From assembly GCA_004297395.1 (NCBI GenBank), contig SCUO01000093.1, forward strand, positions 124,001 to 188,000: DNA of 64,000 nt. Reading direction: 5' to 3'. The notes beneath the pieces are model-generated. The model made no database searches and was not told where the DNA came from. It worked only from the letters and a program-made list of their open reading frames with translations. Shown here piece by piece: positions 41,150 to 50,691 of this stretch. The position numbers were made by a program, and so were the translations under genes. This DNA comes from Chloroflexota bacterium (GTDB lineage Bacteria; Chloroflexota; Limnocylindria; Limnocylindrales; CSP1-4). How positions within the stretch are numbered: the stretch's first letter is position 1; each line of letters starts with the position of its first letter.

Positions 41150-41471
41150 GCCGACGACCGCGGCTCTGGTGCTCGCCGGCTCCCAGCGCTCGCCGGCTCC
41201 GGCAGTCGCCGGCTCCCGGGTCTCGGCGCGGGCCCGCCGCGCGCTCTGGACCCGATCCTGCCAGATACCACCTTGGGGAGTGGTAGGCACCGACCGGCGC
41301 CCCTCGAACCTCGAACTCGTCCCGAGCCGAACGTGGGCCGAGCACGAATCGCCCACGGAACCCGCGGTCGGAGCGCCCCGAATGGTCCTACCACTACCGG
41401 GGGGAGTAGATGCCAGGGTCGGAGGGCAGAGCGAGGCGGGGCCGCGGCGCAGGAAAGGTGCGGGCGCGCGC
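41150..41471. other. Non-coding stretch with short repeats
   Basis: Three near copies of GCTCGCCGGCTCC lie between about 41168 and 41220. A weak inverted repeat (TACCAC at 41266-41271 with GTGGTA at 41280-41285) has a diverged second copy around 41388-41410. No gene, RNA or convincing promoter is visible. Confidence 0.4.
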
Positions 41472-41804
41472 CTACTCCGGGCGGATCTTGCGGAAGCAGT
41501 CGGAGCAGTAGACCGGCCGGTCCATCCGCGGCTTGAACGGCACCTGCGCCTGGTTGCCACATTCCGAGCACAGGACCGCGAAGTACTCGCGGCCGCTGCC
41601 GCCGGTCTCGTAGCCGCGCGGACCACCCAGGTCGCGGGCGTCGTAGCCGCCGTCTCGCGCCGCCCGCCGGCTGGCCCGGCAGCTCACGCAGCGCTTCGGT
41701 TCCGAGGAGAAGCCCTTCTCGGCGTAGTACTTCTGATCGTCGGCGGAATGGATGAATTCGACGCCACAGTCGACGCAGGCGAGCGTTCGATCGACGTAGG
41801 TCAC
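41472..41804 (-). CDS. Zinc-ribbon domain protein
   Basis: This 110-residue protein has three CxxC zinc knuckles: LACVDCGVEF near residue 8, KRCVSCRAS near residue 35 and VLCSECGNQ plus VYCSDCFRK at the C-terminus. It is the CxxC-x17-CxxC type common in Chloroflexota and other environmental bacteria. The role is unknown, perhaps RNA or protein binding. The GTG at 41804 follows GGGAGG at 7 nt; an ATG nine codons upstream is less likely. The middle is Gly/Arg-rich and probably disordered. Confidence 0.85.
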   Translation of the reverse strand: MTYVDRTLACVDCGVEFIHSADDQKYYAEKGFSSEPKRCVSCRASRRAARDGGYDARDLGGPRGYETGGSGREYFAVLCSECGNQAQVPFKPRMDRPVYCSDCFRKIRPE

Positions 41805-42287
41805 AGGGCTGCCTCCCGAGCGCGATGTCATGCGTGGCACGCCCCGCGGGATCGGCGTCGGGACGGCCGGGAAGGCATGAAGCCGGGGCCGCGACCCGTG
41901 GTGCCGATGTGGAGTCCCTTGGGCGGGGCGCACCGGAGTTCGTTCGGGCGAGAATACACCGGATCGCCGGGACGGCCGATTCGGCACCTCCTGACGACCG
42001 CCTCCGGGCCCGCCTCCGGCCAGCCGCGCCAGGATCCCGGCCGGCCTCGGGCATCCCCGCGCGATTCGCAAGAAATCCAGCGCGCGGACGACCCTCGGTT
42101 GTGACAGGCGACCTGTCACAATGCGGAGCGACGGTTCCGGGCGACGGGCGAAGAGCAATGGGGGCGCTTCGTTCGTCGGGACCCGTGGGGCCGCGGGGGT
42201 CGCCGATCCGGCGGCAACCGCCGGCCCGGACGGGTCGGGCACCCGGGACGTCCTCGCGGCGGACCTACCTGGAGGCCGGCAGACCGA
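41805..42287. other. Non-coding region between the zinc-ribbon and SbcD-like genes
   Basis: Besides the palindrome at 42099-42121 I see no gene. A GGAGG lies 14 nt before the SbcD-like ATG. No TANNNT box is at leaderless spacing. Confidence 0.4.
42099..42121. promoter_or_regulatory. Perfect 10-bp palindrome TTGTGACAGG-CGA-CCTGTCACAA
   Basis: Both arms match exactly around a 3-nt centre, 166 bp before the SbcD-like ATG. It is A/T-richer than its surroundings. It could be a dimeric repressor operator or a hairpin. Confidence 0.5.
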
Positions 42288-43448
42288 ATGCTTCGAGTGC
42301 TCCACACAGCCGATGTCCACCTGGGCGCGCGCCATGCGGACCTCGGGGAGCAGGCCGCCGCGCAGCGCGAGCGCCAATTCGCGGCCTTCCGGGCGACGGT
42401 CGACCTCGCCCTGGCGGAGCCGGTGGACCTCGTCCTCATCGCCGGGGACCTGTTCGACTCCAACGTCCAGCCCCGCCGCTCCGTCGAGCGGGTGGCTGCC
42501 GAGCTCCGGCGCCTCGTCGAGGGCCGCATCCGGACCGTCCTCATCCCGGGCACCCACGACGTCTACGACCGCGCGTCGATCTACCGCTCGTACGACCTGC
42601 CGGCCCTCGCCGGCGCGGTCGGCTCGGACCTCCTCACGGTCCTGACGCCGGACCGGGCGTCAGTCGCCCTGGAGCCGCTCGACCTCGTCGTCCACGGGCA
42701 GGTCTTCGCCACCAAGCGGGCGCCTCACTCGCCCCTCCGTGACCTCGACACCGCCGCGCCGGCCGCGACCTGGCACATCGGCATGGTCCACGGCTCGATC
42801 TCGATCCCCGGCCAGACCGAGGGCGACGAGGTCGTCATCACGACGGACGAGATCGCCGCATCCAAGCTGGACTACCTCGCCCTGGGTCACTGGCACTCCA
42901 CGAGCAAGGGCAGGGCCGGGACGACGACATACGCCTACTCGGGCGCCCCGGAGCCGGTGGCGCTCGACCAGGACCGGGCCGGCAAGGTCCTACTCATTGC
43001 CCTCGACCAGCGCGACGGCAAGAAGTCCATCACGGTGACCGAGCGCCAGGTGGGCCAGACCCGCTTCGAGCGCCTCGAGCTGGACGCGCCGACGATCCCG
43101 TCGCAGCCGGCCCTCATCCAGCTCCTCGCCGGGCGAGCGGATCCGGACCTCGTGCTCGATGTGCGGCTCATCGGCGTTCGTCCGGACGCCCTCGACCTCA
43201 GCGCCGACGAGGTCGAGGCGGCCGTCGCCGGGCAGTTCCTGAAGATCCGCGTCCGAGACCGCTCCGTGCCGGCCCTGTCCGAGGGGACGATCCCGCCCCA
43301 GGACACGATCCTCGGCGCCTTCATCCGCGACGTCGAGGCCCGCGTCGCCGAGCTGGAGGCCGCCGGCGACGATCTCGCCGCGGCCGAGGTCCGGGACGCC
43401 CTGCGCCTCGGCCGGCTGCTGCTCTCGGGCGAGGAGGTGACCCTGTGA
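42288..43448 (+). CDS. SbcD/YhaO-like DNA repair exonuclease, metallophosphoesterase subunit
   Basis: This 386-residue calcineurin-like nuclease shows the metal motifs HTADVHLGA (residues 6-14), LIAGDLFDSN (near 52), an Asn/His replaced segment IPGTHDVYD (near 87), HGSI and LGHWHS (near 202). The second GNHD motif is GTHD here, as in many MRE11-type proteins. It probably forms a complex with the ATPase encoded by the next gene, with which it overlaps by GTGA, to process DNA ends or hairpins. The C-terminal half carries the capping and ATPase-binding regions. Confidence 0.9.
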   Translation: MLRVLHTADVHLGARHADLGEQAAAQRERQFAAFRATVDLALAEPVDLVLIAGDLFDSNVQPRRSVERVAAELRRLVEGRIRTVLIPGTHDVYDRASIYRSYDLPALAGAVGSDLLTVLTPDRASVALEPLDLVVHGQVFATKRAPHSPLRDLDTAAPAATWHIGMVHGSISIPGQTEGDEVVITTDEIAASKLDYLALGHWHSTSKGRAGTTTYAYSGAPEPVALDQDRAGKVLLIALDQRDGKKSITVTERQVGQTRFERLELDAPTIPSQPALIQLLAGRADPDLVLDVRLIGVRPDALDLSADEVEAAVAGQFLKIRVRDRSVPALSEGTIPPQDTILGAFIRDVEARVAELEAAGDDLAAAEVRDALRLGRLLLSGEEVTL

Positions 43449-45616
43449 GGATCACTCGCCTCAGCGTCGAGCAGTTCCGGCGCCACGGCAAGCTGGAGGT
43501 CGAGCTGGCGCGCGGCCTCACGGTCGTGCGTGGCCCGAACGAATCCGGCAAGACGACCCTGCAACGGGCGATCGAGCTGGGGCTGACCCGCCGGGTCACC
43601 TCGGCCTCGGCCGACATCGACGGCATCCGGACCTGGGGCGCCGCCGAGGAGTCGCGGCCGATTGTCCGGATCGACTTCGAGCAGGAGGAGGACGATAGCG
43701 TCCACGCCGGCTTCGTCGAGAAGGCCTTCCGCGGCGCCAAGGGCACCGTCCGGATGGAGTACGAGGGCCAGTCGATCAGCGATCCCGCCCTTGCCGACCA
43801 GGTCCTGGGCGAGCTCACCGGGATCCCGACCGAGGCGTTCTTCCGCTCGACTGCGTCGGTCCGCCACCACGAGGTGGCCGACCTCGCCCGCGACGAGAGC
43901 GCCCTCCGGGACCGCCTCCAGGCCTCGATCTCGGGGGCGGATCGGGGGACCAGCCGGGCTCGCAAGAAGCTCGACAAGGCCCTCTACGAGCTCAACACGA
44001 AGGGCGAGAAGAACCCCGGCCGCCTCAAGGTCGCCGAGGCCGAGGTCGCCCGGTCCGGGGCTGCCGTCGAGGAGGGCGAGGCCCAGCTTGCCCAGCTCGA
44101 ACGGGACCGGGACCGCCTGGCCCTGGCCCGGGAGCGGCGAGCCGAGGCCGACGCCGCGCTGACAGAGCGCCGCTCGCTGCTCGAGAAGGCCCGCCAGGCA
44201 GAGCGGCTCACGGCCGAGCGCGACGTCGCCCAGGAGCGATTCGAACGCTACCGCAGCGCGGTCCAGGTGTCCGAGGAGATCGCCACGCTCCACGACAGCC
44301 ACCCGGCCCGCGATCCGCTGCCGATCCTGCGAACGACCGTGGGCCGGATGCGCAACGTGGACATGCGGGTCCGGGAGCTGCGAGCGATCCTGTCCGGCGA
44401 GGTCGAGGTCAAGTTCGAGGTCGAGACCCCCACCCCGCGCTCGTGGCGCCCGACAGCGATCGTTGCCTTCGTCCTGATCTTTGCCGGGATCGCGGCCGCG
44501 GCCGCCCAGCAGTTCGAGCTCGTGACCCTGCCCTATGGCTTCGCCATCCCCCTCGCCCTCGTCCTCGGCGGCTTCGCCCTTGCGATCGTCGGCCGGAGCC
44601 AGCGGATCCGGGCCCTCGGCTTCCGCCAGCAGAAGCAGCTCCGGGACGTCGAGATCGACCGCCGCCTCCGCGGTCGTTCCCAGCTCGAGCAGGAGCTCCA
44701 GGAGGCGGAGCTGGACATGGCCAACCAGCTGTCCGGGCTCGAGCTCCCGGACATGGTCGCCGCGGAGGCGCTCCTCGAGGCCGAGGAGGCCCACGTCGGG
44801 AAGATCGATGTCCTGTCCGCCCAGCTGGAGGGCCTCGTCGGCCGCGAGCCGCCGGATGCCCTGCCCTCGATCCGGGACGCAGCGGCCCTGGAGATCGACC
44901 AGAAGACCGGCGCCCTCGATGCCCTCGGCCCGATCGCCAAGGAGCCGCGGGCCCGCGAGCGTCTGGAGGTCGAGGTCAAGGACGCGGAGCGGGACCTCGA
45001 GGGGGCCCGCGACGAGGAAGCCAACGCCCGGGCCAAGGTCGAGCAGAACACCGTCGACGCCGAGGAGGTCGCCGCCCACATCGAGAAGCTCGCCACCTGG
45101 CAGGAGCAGCTCGCGACCCTCCAGCGGCGGGCCCGCGTCTACGACCTGACCCTCAAGGCGATCGACACCGCCGAGCGGGCCACGATGCGGACGGCCACCC
45201 GCTACCTCGAGAAGCACATGGTCGGCGACCTCGCCAAGGTCACCGACGGGCGCTACCGGCGCGTACGGGTCGACGACGCCACCCTCGGCATCGAGGTCTT
45301 CGCCCCGGAGCGGAACGACTGGGTCGATGTCAGCGCCCTCAGCCAGGGCACGCTCGATCTCGTCTACCTCGCGGCCCGGATCGGGCTGGTCCGGCTCGTG
45401 ACCGGGGACCGCCGGCCGCCGCTCGTCCTCGACGACCCGTTCGTGACGCTCGACGACGACCGGGCCCGTCGCGCACTGGACCTCCTCAAGGCGATCAGCG
45501 CCGACTTCCAGGTCATCTACCTGACCACCTCCGAGCGCTACGACGCGGCGGCCGACGCCGTCCGGATCCTGGACGGCCCCACGCTGGCGGATCGGGAGGC
45601 CGCCGGGGCCGCCTGA
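43445..45616 (+). CDS. SbcC/YhaN-like AAA ATPase with coiled coil and two membrane helices
   Basis: The 723-residue protein has an N-terminal ATPase half (Walker A GPNESGKTTLQRA near residue 31, Q-loop region TASVRHHEV). A long coiled coil (about 180-300) follows, then two hydrophobic helices at about 340-380 (AIVAFVLIFAGIAAAAAQQF, PLALVLGGFALAIVG). A second coiled coil and the C-terminal half complete it (signature SALSQGTLDLVYLAARIG, Walker B PPLVLDDPFVTLDD). The membrane pair and the partner make YhaN the nearest relative, rather than classical SbcC. It should power DNA-end processing at the membrane. Confidence 0.88.
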   Translation: MRITRLSVEQFRRHGKLEVELARGLTVVRGPNESGKTTLQRAIELGLTRRVTSASADIDGIRTWGAAEESRPIVRIDFEQEEDDSVHAGFVEKAFRGAKGTVRMEYEGQSISDPALADQVLGELTGIPTEAFFRSTASVRHHEVADLARDESALRDRLQASISGADRGTSRARKKLDKALYELNTKGEKNPGRLKVAEAEVARSGAAVEEGEAQLAQLERDRDRLALARERRAEADAALTERRSLLEKARQAERLTAERDVAQERFERYRSAVQVSEEIATLHDSHPARDPLPILRTTVGRMRNVDMRVRELRAILSGEVEVKFEVETPTPRSWRPTAIVAFVLIFAGIAAAAAQQFELVTLPYGFAIPLALVLGGFALAIVGRSQRIRALGFRQQKQLRDVEIDRRLRGRSQLEQELQEAELDMANQLSGLELPDMVAAEALLEAEEAHVGKIDVLSAQLEGLVGREPPDALPSIRDAAALEIDQKTGALDALGPIAKEPRARERLEVEVKDAERDLEGARDEEANARAKVEQNTVDAEEVAAHIEKLATWQEQLATLQRRARVYDLTLKAIDTAERATMRTATRYLEKHMVGDLAKVTDGRYRRVRVDDATLGIEVFAPERNDWVDVSALSQGTLDLVYLAARIGLVRLVTGDRRPPLVLDDPFVTLDDDRARRALDLLKAISADFQVIYLTTSERYDAAADAVRILDGPTLADREAAGAA

Positions 45617-45642
45617 CCGGCGTCTCCGCCCCGGCGCGTCCC

Positions 45643-46518
45643 GTGTTCGACGTCGTCCTGCCCGCCTCGGGCGCGGTCGTCGTCCTCTCGCTCGTCGCGG
45701 CCGCTGCCTGGGGGACGTCGGACTTCGGGGGCGGACTGCTCGGCCGGCGGGCGCCGATCCTGGGCGTCCTCATCTTCACCCAAGGCACGGGCTTCGTCCT
45801 CGCGGTCACGATCATGGTCGCCCGAGGCGAGCCCCCGCTCGCCGGCGACGACCTCGCGCTCGGCCTCCTTGGCGGCTTCCTCGCGGTCTTCGGGGTCGGC
45901 GGCCTCTACGGCGGACTGGCGATCGGGCGGATGGCGATCGTGGCTCCGGTTGCTGCGGTCCTCACGGCCCTCACCCCGGCCATCCTCGGGATCGCCCTGG
46001 AGGGCGTGCCGAAGCCGATCGCCATCGTCGGCATGGTCCTTGCCATCGGTGCCGTCGTCGTCGTCTCGCGGGTGGCCGATCACGCCGGCTCGAACCGGCC
46101 GTCGGGGCTCCCGTACGGGCTCGTGGCCGGGATATCGCTGGGGCTCCTGAGCTTCGTCATGTCGCGGGTCGACGACGCCTGGCTGCTGGCGCCGATGGCG
46201 GCGTTGCGAGGTGTCCAGGTAGTCGTCTTCGGGGCGGTCGTCCTCCTTGGGCGCCGGGCTTGGCGGATGCCGCGGCCCAGCTGGCCGCTCGCCCTGGGCG
46301 TCGGGGTCATCGATCTCGCCGGCAACGTTGCCTTCCTCAGCGCCGCCCGCATCGAGCTCGCCCCGACGGCCGTGATCTCGTCGCTCTACACGGTGGTCAC
46401 CGTGCTCCTGGCCGCGACCATCCTTCACGAGCGGCTGACCCGTGTGCACGCGGCCGCGATCGTGCTGGCCGTCACGGGCGTCGCGATGATCGCGGCGGGT
46501 GGGGCGGCCACGTCCTGA
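45643..46518 (+). CDS. EamA/DMT family transporter
   Basis: This 291-residue transporter has ten hydrophobic segments in two EamA repeats (about residues 8-140 and 150-285). It shows AAWGTSDFGGG at the first helix and PTAVISSLYTVVTVLLAATILHERL in the second repeat, a hallmark of the drug/metabolite transporter superfamily. The substrate is unknown. GTG at 45643 is the first plausible start, 26 bp after the SbcC-like gene. The open frame extends far upstream only as a shadow of that gene. Confidence 0.85.
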   Translation: MFDVVLPASGAVVVLSLVAAAAWGTSDFGGGLLGRRAPILGVLIFTQGTGFVLAVTIMVARGEPPLAGDDLALGLLGGFLAVFGVGGLYGGLAIGRMAIVAPVAAVLTALTPAILGIALEGVPKPIAIVGMVLAIGAVVVVSRVADHAGSNRPSGLPYGLVAGISLGLLSFVMSRVDDAWLLAPMAALRGVQVVVFGAVVLLGRRAWRMPRPSWPLALGVGVIDLAGNVAFLSAARIELAPTAVISSLYTVVTVLLAATILHERLTRVHAAAIVLAVTGVAMIAAGGAATS

Positions 46519-46870
46519 CCCGGCTGGGCCTGACGCGGGCCCGCCAGTGCTTCAGCTGCGGCGGTCGCAGTCCCATGACCATGCCTCGCGCTCACCCGGC
46601 CGGAGTTCTTCGGCAATGCCCCGGCCCCGCCGCCGCACCGCCGGGAGGCCTGCCCTTCGGCCTCGCAATGACAGCGCCAGCATCAAATCCAGGGCTTGGA
46701 GTGGGATAAGCCCGACCGGGGCCCAGTTTCTCTCGACGGCCACGCACGACGCCGCTGACCACGAGGTCGGATTCGGCCGGCTGGGCACCCGTATCCGGAC
46801 CGCTACCGCCGATTTGACGGTGCCATCGGAATCGGGGGCGACATCGCGGGCTGGGGCAGACGGCCGGCAA
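46519..46870. other. Non-coding stretch between convergent genes
   Basis: No gene is supported. A weak hairpin (GGGCTT at 46692-46697 with AAGCCC at 46708-46713) is present. A/T content is slightly higher than nearby. Confidence 0.4.
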
Positions 46871-47449
46871 TCAGGTGCCGGGGTCGTGGTGCCTGCCGGA
46901 CCGCCAGACCGCACCGCTGACCCGCGGGCCCGGCACGAGCCGGATCCTGAGCGCGTCGAGCTCGAGGTCGCTGTGAACGAGTTCGATGCGCGCGTATCCC
47001 TCCGCGGCCAGCTCGTCGGTGTCGACGATCGCGCGCAGTTGCGCGAGGTGGCGGTCGACGACCGCGGTGGGCACCTGCCGTCCCCGCCGGGCCGCATTCC
47101 GGGCGTGGACCTCGCGAGGCGGCAGGTCGAGGACGATCGCCACGATCGGGATCCCGTGTCGGTTCGCGATCGCCCGGATCGCCCGCCGCGCCGCGTGGGT
47201 CAGATTCGTGGCATCGACCACTGCGAATTGGCCGGCGGCGAGGCGCCGATCGAGCGCCCGGTGGAGCGCTGCGAACGCCGCGCGGCTGGCCGCCTGGTCA
47301 GCCTCACCCGTCCCGAACGCGGCCCGGAGCGCATCAGACGAGAGGATCGAGCTGGCCGGAAAGTGGCGCGCCGCGAAGGTGGACTTGCCCGCGCCTGCCG
47401 GGCCGATGAGCACGACGCACGCGGGATCGGGGATCGCGAGCTCGGCCAT
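46871..47449 (-). CDS. P-loop kinase, polynucleotide-kinase-like AAA protein
   Basis: This 192-residue P-loop protein has Walker A (VVLIGPAGAGKSTFAA near residue 12), a SSDALRAAFG motif, the catalytic-region DATNLTHAARRAI and a lid RRGRQVPTAVVDRH. These match small kinases of the PNKP/Bsp6-like AAA_33 family that phosphorylate nucleic-acid 5' ends or small molecules. The ATG at 47449 is preferred by comparison with family N-termini; ATG at 47467 would add six residues. The target is not readable. Confidence 0.8.
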   Translation of the reverse strand: MAELAIPDPACVVLIGPAGAGKSTFAARHFPASSILSSDALRAAFGTGEADQAASRAAFAALHRALDRRLAAGQFAVVDATNLTHAARRAIRAIANRHGIPIVAIVLDLPPREVHARNAARRGRQVPTAVVDRHLAQLRAIVDTDELAAEGYARIELVHSDLELDALRIRLVPGPRVSGAVWRSGRHHDPGT

Positions 47450-47497
47450 CGCGCCCGATGATCGCATCGCGACCCTGCTCGCGACCGGAGCACACGG

Positions 47498-48373
47498 TCA
47501 GCTCGGCCGGCGGCGGGCCTCCCAGCCGCCGGCCTCGGTGCGCCGGACCTCGTAGGCCGGCTGGTCATAGACGGTCGGACCGCGCCGGGCGCGGCCGTCC
47601 GTCAGCCGGTACTTCGAGGCGTGCCACGGGCAGACGAGGCAGCCGTCCTCGATCGTCCCCTCGGACAGCGGCCCGCCGGCATGGGCGCAGGTGTCGTGGA
47701 GCGCCAGGACCGTGTCACCCTCGCGGACGAGCGCCAGCGTGTTGATGCCGAGCTTCGCCTTGACCGGCCGGCCCTCGGGGATGTCGCCGGCCTCGTCGCG
47801 CTCGGCGGGCTCCAACGCGATCCACTTCGTGCCAGCACCCCGGAAGGCGTGGCGGCTGACCATGTTGCCGAGGGCGTAGACGACATCGCCGCCGACGTAC
47901 GCGCCCGCGGCGAGGATCAGGAATGCCACCACGGACGTCCAGACCGCCACGGCTCGGTCGTCGCCGGCGGCGCTCGAACCGCGAAGGGCCAGCGAGGCCA
48001 CGTACACGACGAGCGCCACGACCATGAGGGTGCTGTGGACCGTGGCCCGGACCCGGGCCGTCCCGTCCGTGTCGGAGTAGTCGGCGGCGCCGGTGACCGC
48101 GGCGGCGAGCATCGTCAGGATCCCGACGACCAGCGCCACGTCGGCCGCCGATCGAAGGTCGAGGACGTCGAGGACGATGACGAGGAACAGGATCCCGATC
48201 GGGGCATCGGTCAGGACGCCGTGGAGCGGGTGACCCAGCCAGCGGCCGTTGAGCAGGTCGCGGATCGCCGGCATCGGTCGGAAGAGGGCGCGCAGCCAGC
48301 GATGGTTGAAGTCGCCGAGGGGCCGAGCCCAGCGGTCCTGGGCGACGATGATTCGGGCGAGCCAGCGATCCAT
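47498..48373 (-). CDS. DUF2231 membrane domain fused to a Rieske [2Fe-2S] domain
   Basis: This 291-residue protein has four hydrophobic segments in its N-terminal DUF2231 half (residues 48-165, starting at GHPLHGVLTDAPIGI). A C-terminal Rieske domain (residues 180-285) carries the cluster ligands in CAHAGGPLSEG and CPWHASKY. It may pass electrons between a membrane redox partner and a soluble acceptor. The ATG at 48373 has GGGAGG 5 nt upstream; a TACGCT box at 48392-48397 would give a leader of about 16 nt. Confidence 0.9.
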   Translation of the reverse strand: MDRWLARIIVAQDRWARPLGDFNHRWLRALFRPMPAIRDLLNGRWLGHPLHGVLTDAPIGILFLVIVLDVLDLRSAADVALVVGILTMLAAAVTGAADYSDTDGTARVRATVHSTLMVVALVVYVASLALRGSSAAGDDRAVAVWTSVVAFLILAAGAYVGGDVVYALGNMVSRHAFRGAGTKWIALEPAERDEAGDIPEGRPVKAKLGINTLALVREGDTVLALHDTCAHAGGPLSEGTIEDGCLVCPWHASKYRLTDGRARRGPTVYDQPAYEVRRTEAGGWEARRRPS

Positions 48374-48426
48374 GGACACCTCCCGCCGGCGAGCGTAGCG
48401 CGAACTCGGTCACGCGCCCGTTCCAG

Positions 48427-48432
48427 TAGGCT
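48427..48432 (+). promoter_or_regulatory. -10 box TAGGCT for the MFS gene
   Basis: TAGGCT, 7 nt, then ATG at 48440. Confidence 0.5.
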
Positions 48433-48439
48433 CGCCGGC

Positions 48440-49708
48440 ATGTCAACGACAGCGCGGTTGCGGACCGGTCGACAGGGGTGGCCTACGCTCGTCGCGGTCT
48501 TCTGGATCACCTCGATGGTCGAGGGCCTCGGCGTCAGCCAGGTCTTCGCCCTGCTGCCGGCCCAGCTGACATCGATGGGCGTCCCCGACGCCGACCGCCT
48601 CCAGTTCATCGGCCTCTTCAGCGCGCTGTTGTTCGTCCTCGGCATGCCCCTGGTCCCGCTGTGGGGCGTGTGGGCCGACAAGTACAGCCGCAAGGCGGTC
48701 ATCGTCCGCAGCGCGATCGTCGAGGCCGTCGTGTTCAGCGGGATGGCCCTCGCCCGGGAGCCGTGGCATGTCGCCCTGAGCGTCCTCCTCATCGGCTTCC
48801 AGCTCGGCAACACCGGGGTGATGCTGGCCGGCATCCGCGACGCGACCCCGCGGCCGCGCCTCGGGACGGTGATCGCGATCTTCGGCGCGTCGGGGCCGGT
48901 GGGGTTCGCAGTCGGGCCGACGCTCGCAGGCATCCTGATCGACGGGCTGGGCTGGTCGATCGGCGGCGTGTTCGCTCTCTCGGCGGCCCTGTCGCTGGGG
49001 ACCGCGGCGCTCGTGACGTTCGGCTCGCGCGAGGTCCGTCCGGAGGTGGTGCCGGAAGGGCGCGTGCTGCCGCTCGCATTTGGCGCGATCCGGGGCGTCT
49101 TCGCCGATCCGGCCGTCCGCGGGATCTTCCTGATCTTCGGCACGGCCTTCCTCGCCAACCAGATGTCGCGGCCGTACCTGCCGGTGGTCGTCGAGGAGAT
49201 CGTCGGGCGGGGGCCCGGGCTGGCCAGCGGGATCGCCCTCGTCGCCGGCACGGCAGCACTCGCCGGTGCGCTCCTCTCGCCTGCCGCGGGCGCGCTCGGC
49301 GACCGGATCGGCTTCCGGCCGGTGCTCGTGGCGGCATTGGGCGGCGGGGCGGTCACCCTGGCCCTCATGCCCCTCGCGCCGCAGATCGGCGGACTACCGC
49401 TCCTGGCGCTCGTCGCGGTCGCCTTCGCCGCGGCCAGCTCGTCGGTCAGCGCGATGGTCTTCGGCCTGCTGGCCACCGAGGTCCCCGCCGCGCGCCGGTC
49501 CCAGACGCTCAATCTCGTGTACCTGCCGCTCTACGCCGCCGGGATCCTCGGCCCGGCCCTCGGCAGCCTCGTGGTGCGGGCCGGATTGCCGGCACCGTTC
49601 TTCCTCGGCGCGGTGGTCTTCGTCATTGGTGCCGTGATCGTGGTCCGACACCACGTCCGCCCAGCCGCGGAGACCACCGAGGCCCGCGCCGGCACGCCGT
49701 TCGTCTAG
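48440..49708 (+). CDS. MFS transporter (12 TM)
   Basis: This 422-residue transporter has twelve hydrophobic segments and the MFS loop motif GVWADKYSRKAVIVRSA near residue 78. A central GASGPVGFAVGPTLAGIL and a C-terminal half with ALGDRIGFRPVLVAALGG complete it. It resembles multidrug or sugar efflux carriers; the substrate is unknown. Its stop overlaps by 4 bp the stop end of the convergent ABC permease gene. Confidence 0.88.
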   Translation: MSTTARLRTGRQGWPTLVAVFWITSMVEGLGVSQVFALLPAQLTSMGVPDADRLQFIGLFSALLFVLGMPLVPLWGVWADKYSRKAVIVRSAIVEAVVFSGMALAREPWHVALSVLLIGFQLGNTGVMLAGIRDATPRPRLGTVIAIFGASGPVGFAVGPTLAGILIDGLGWSIGGVFALSAALSLGTAALVTFGSREVRPEVVPEGRVLPLAFGAIRGVFADPAVRGIFLIFGTAFLANQMSRPYLPVVVEEIVGRGPGLASGIALVAGTAALAGALLSPAAGALGDRIGFRPVLVAALGGGAVTLALMPLAPQIGGLPLLALVAVAFAAASSSVSAMVFGLLATEVPAARRSQTLNLVYLPLYAAGILGPALGSLVVRAGLPAPFFLGAVVFVIGAVIVVRHHVRPAAETTEARAGTPFV

Positions 49709-50691
49709 GTCGGCCGGCGGCGCTCCACGATCGCCAAGGCGAGGACGATCCCTCCAAGCCCGATCGCGCCGAGGACGACGGCCATTCGCCACTCCGCTAT
49801 CGGGTAGAGCTGGCCGGGTGTCACGAGGTAGGCCGTTCCGAAACCGGCCGTCGGGTCGTAACCCGGACCTCCGGGCTCGATGACCTCCCAGAACATGGGG
49901 CCGTAGCGGACCTCCGCCTCGAGCCATGAGATCAGCTCGCCCTCGGGCGTACGGATGAGGGAGTCGAAGACCCGGCCGGCGGCGAAGGCTCGGACCTCCA
50001 TCATCCTCGACTCGTCGATCGCGATCGCCTCGCTCCGGAGCATCGCGTCGACGATCGTGGTTGTCCCCAGGACGGTACCGAGCGTGAGCGACCCCGCGAC
50101 GAGCAGTGCCGGCAGGACCCGACCGAGGCGCGCGCCGACGGCCAGGGCGATGCCGAACGACGCGAGCGCGTACGCGGGGAGCACGACGCCTCGCAGGCCG
50201 AGGTGGTGGAGCGACATCGCGGGGTCGATCGCCGGGTCGCGGGCGAGCTCGAGACGATCGGCAAGGAGGCCGGCCGCGAGGCTCACCCCGACGGCCGCTG
50301 CCAGGGCCGGCACGACGACCCCGAGCAGCCAGCGCCGCCGCGACGGCCCGACGGACCAGGCCAGCGCGACCGTGCCTCGTTCGATCTCCTTGGCGACGAC
50401 CGCCACGCCGAGGACGAGCCCGACGAAGAACGGCAGGAGCGCCAGGGCCAGCACGGCGAACATGCCGATGTCGCTCGCCAGCGACCAGTACTCGGCCCAG
50501 TCGCTCCGAGCGGCGCAGCCCGAGTCCATGCCGTCGCCGGAGTGCACCTCGAGGAAGCACGACAGCGGGATGCCCATCGACGCGAGCCGGATGATCAGCC
50601 CGCCGGCGAAGGCGAGGGCCGCAGCGGCCAGGAGCCCGAGCGCGAGGCCCTCGAATCGATGGATCCGGAAGGCGAGGAGCGCGCGCGTCAT
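49705..50691 (-). CDS. ABC transporter permease (ABC-2-like)
   Basis: The 328-residue protein has about six hydrophobic segments. The first is at residues 15-37, and an extracytoplasmic loop with two cysteines follows (SCFLEV, GCAARSDW). Further segments lie at 72-98, 115-140, 165-190 and 205-225, and one ends the chain (MAVVLGAIGLGGIVLALAIV). VVAKEIERGTVALAWSVGPSRRRW is the cytoplasmic coupling loop typical of ABC-2 permeases. It overlaps the upstream ATPase gene as ATGA, so the pair is an exporter. Confidence 0.85.
   Translation of the reverse strand: MTRALLAFRIHRFEGLALGLLAAAALAFAGGLIIRLASMGIPLSCFLEVHSGDGMDSGCAARSDWAEYWSLASDIGMFAVLALALLPFFVGLVLGVAVVAKEIERGTVALAWSVGPSRRRWLLGVVVPALAAAVGVSLAAGLLADRLELARDPAIDPAMSLHHLGLRGVVLPAYALASFGIALAVGARLGRVLPALLVAGSLTLGTVLGTTTIVDAMLRSEAIAIDESRMMEVRAFAAGRVFDSLIRTPEGELISWLEAEVRYGPMFWEVIEPGGPGYDPTAGFGTAYLVTPGQLYPIAEWRMAVVLGAIGLGGIVLALAIVERRRPT

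Noticed and set aside
41266-41410. TACCAC/GTGGTA inverted repeat and a diverged second copy
   Set aside because: The stem is only 6 bp and the second copy is poor; too weak to call an operator.
42935-45217. Long minus-strand frame (760 codons) opposite the SbcC-like gene
   Set aside because: Leu/Gly/Asp-rich with no motifs; the plus-strand frame has Walker motifs.
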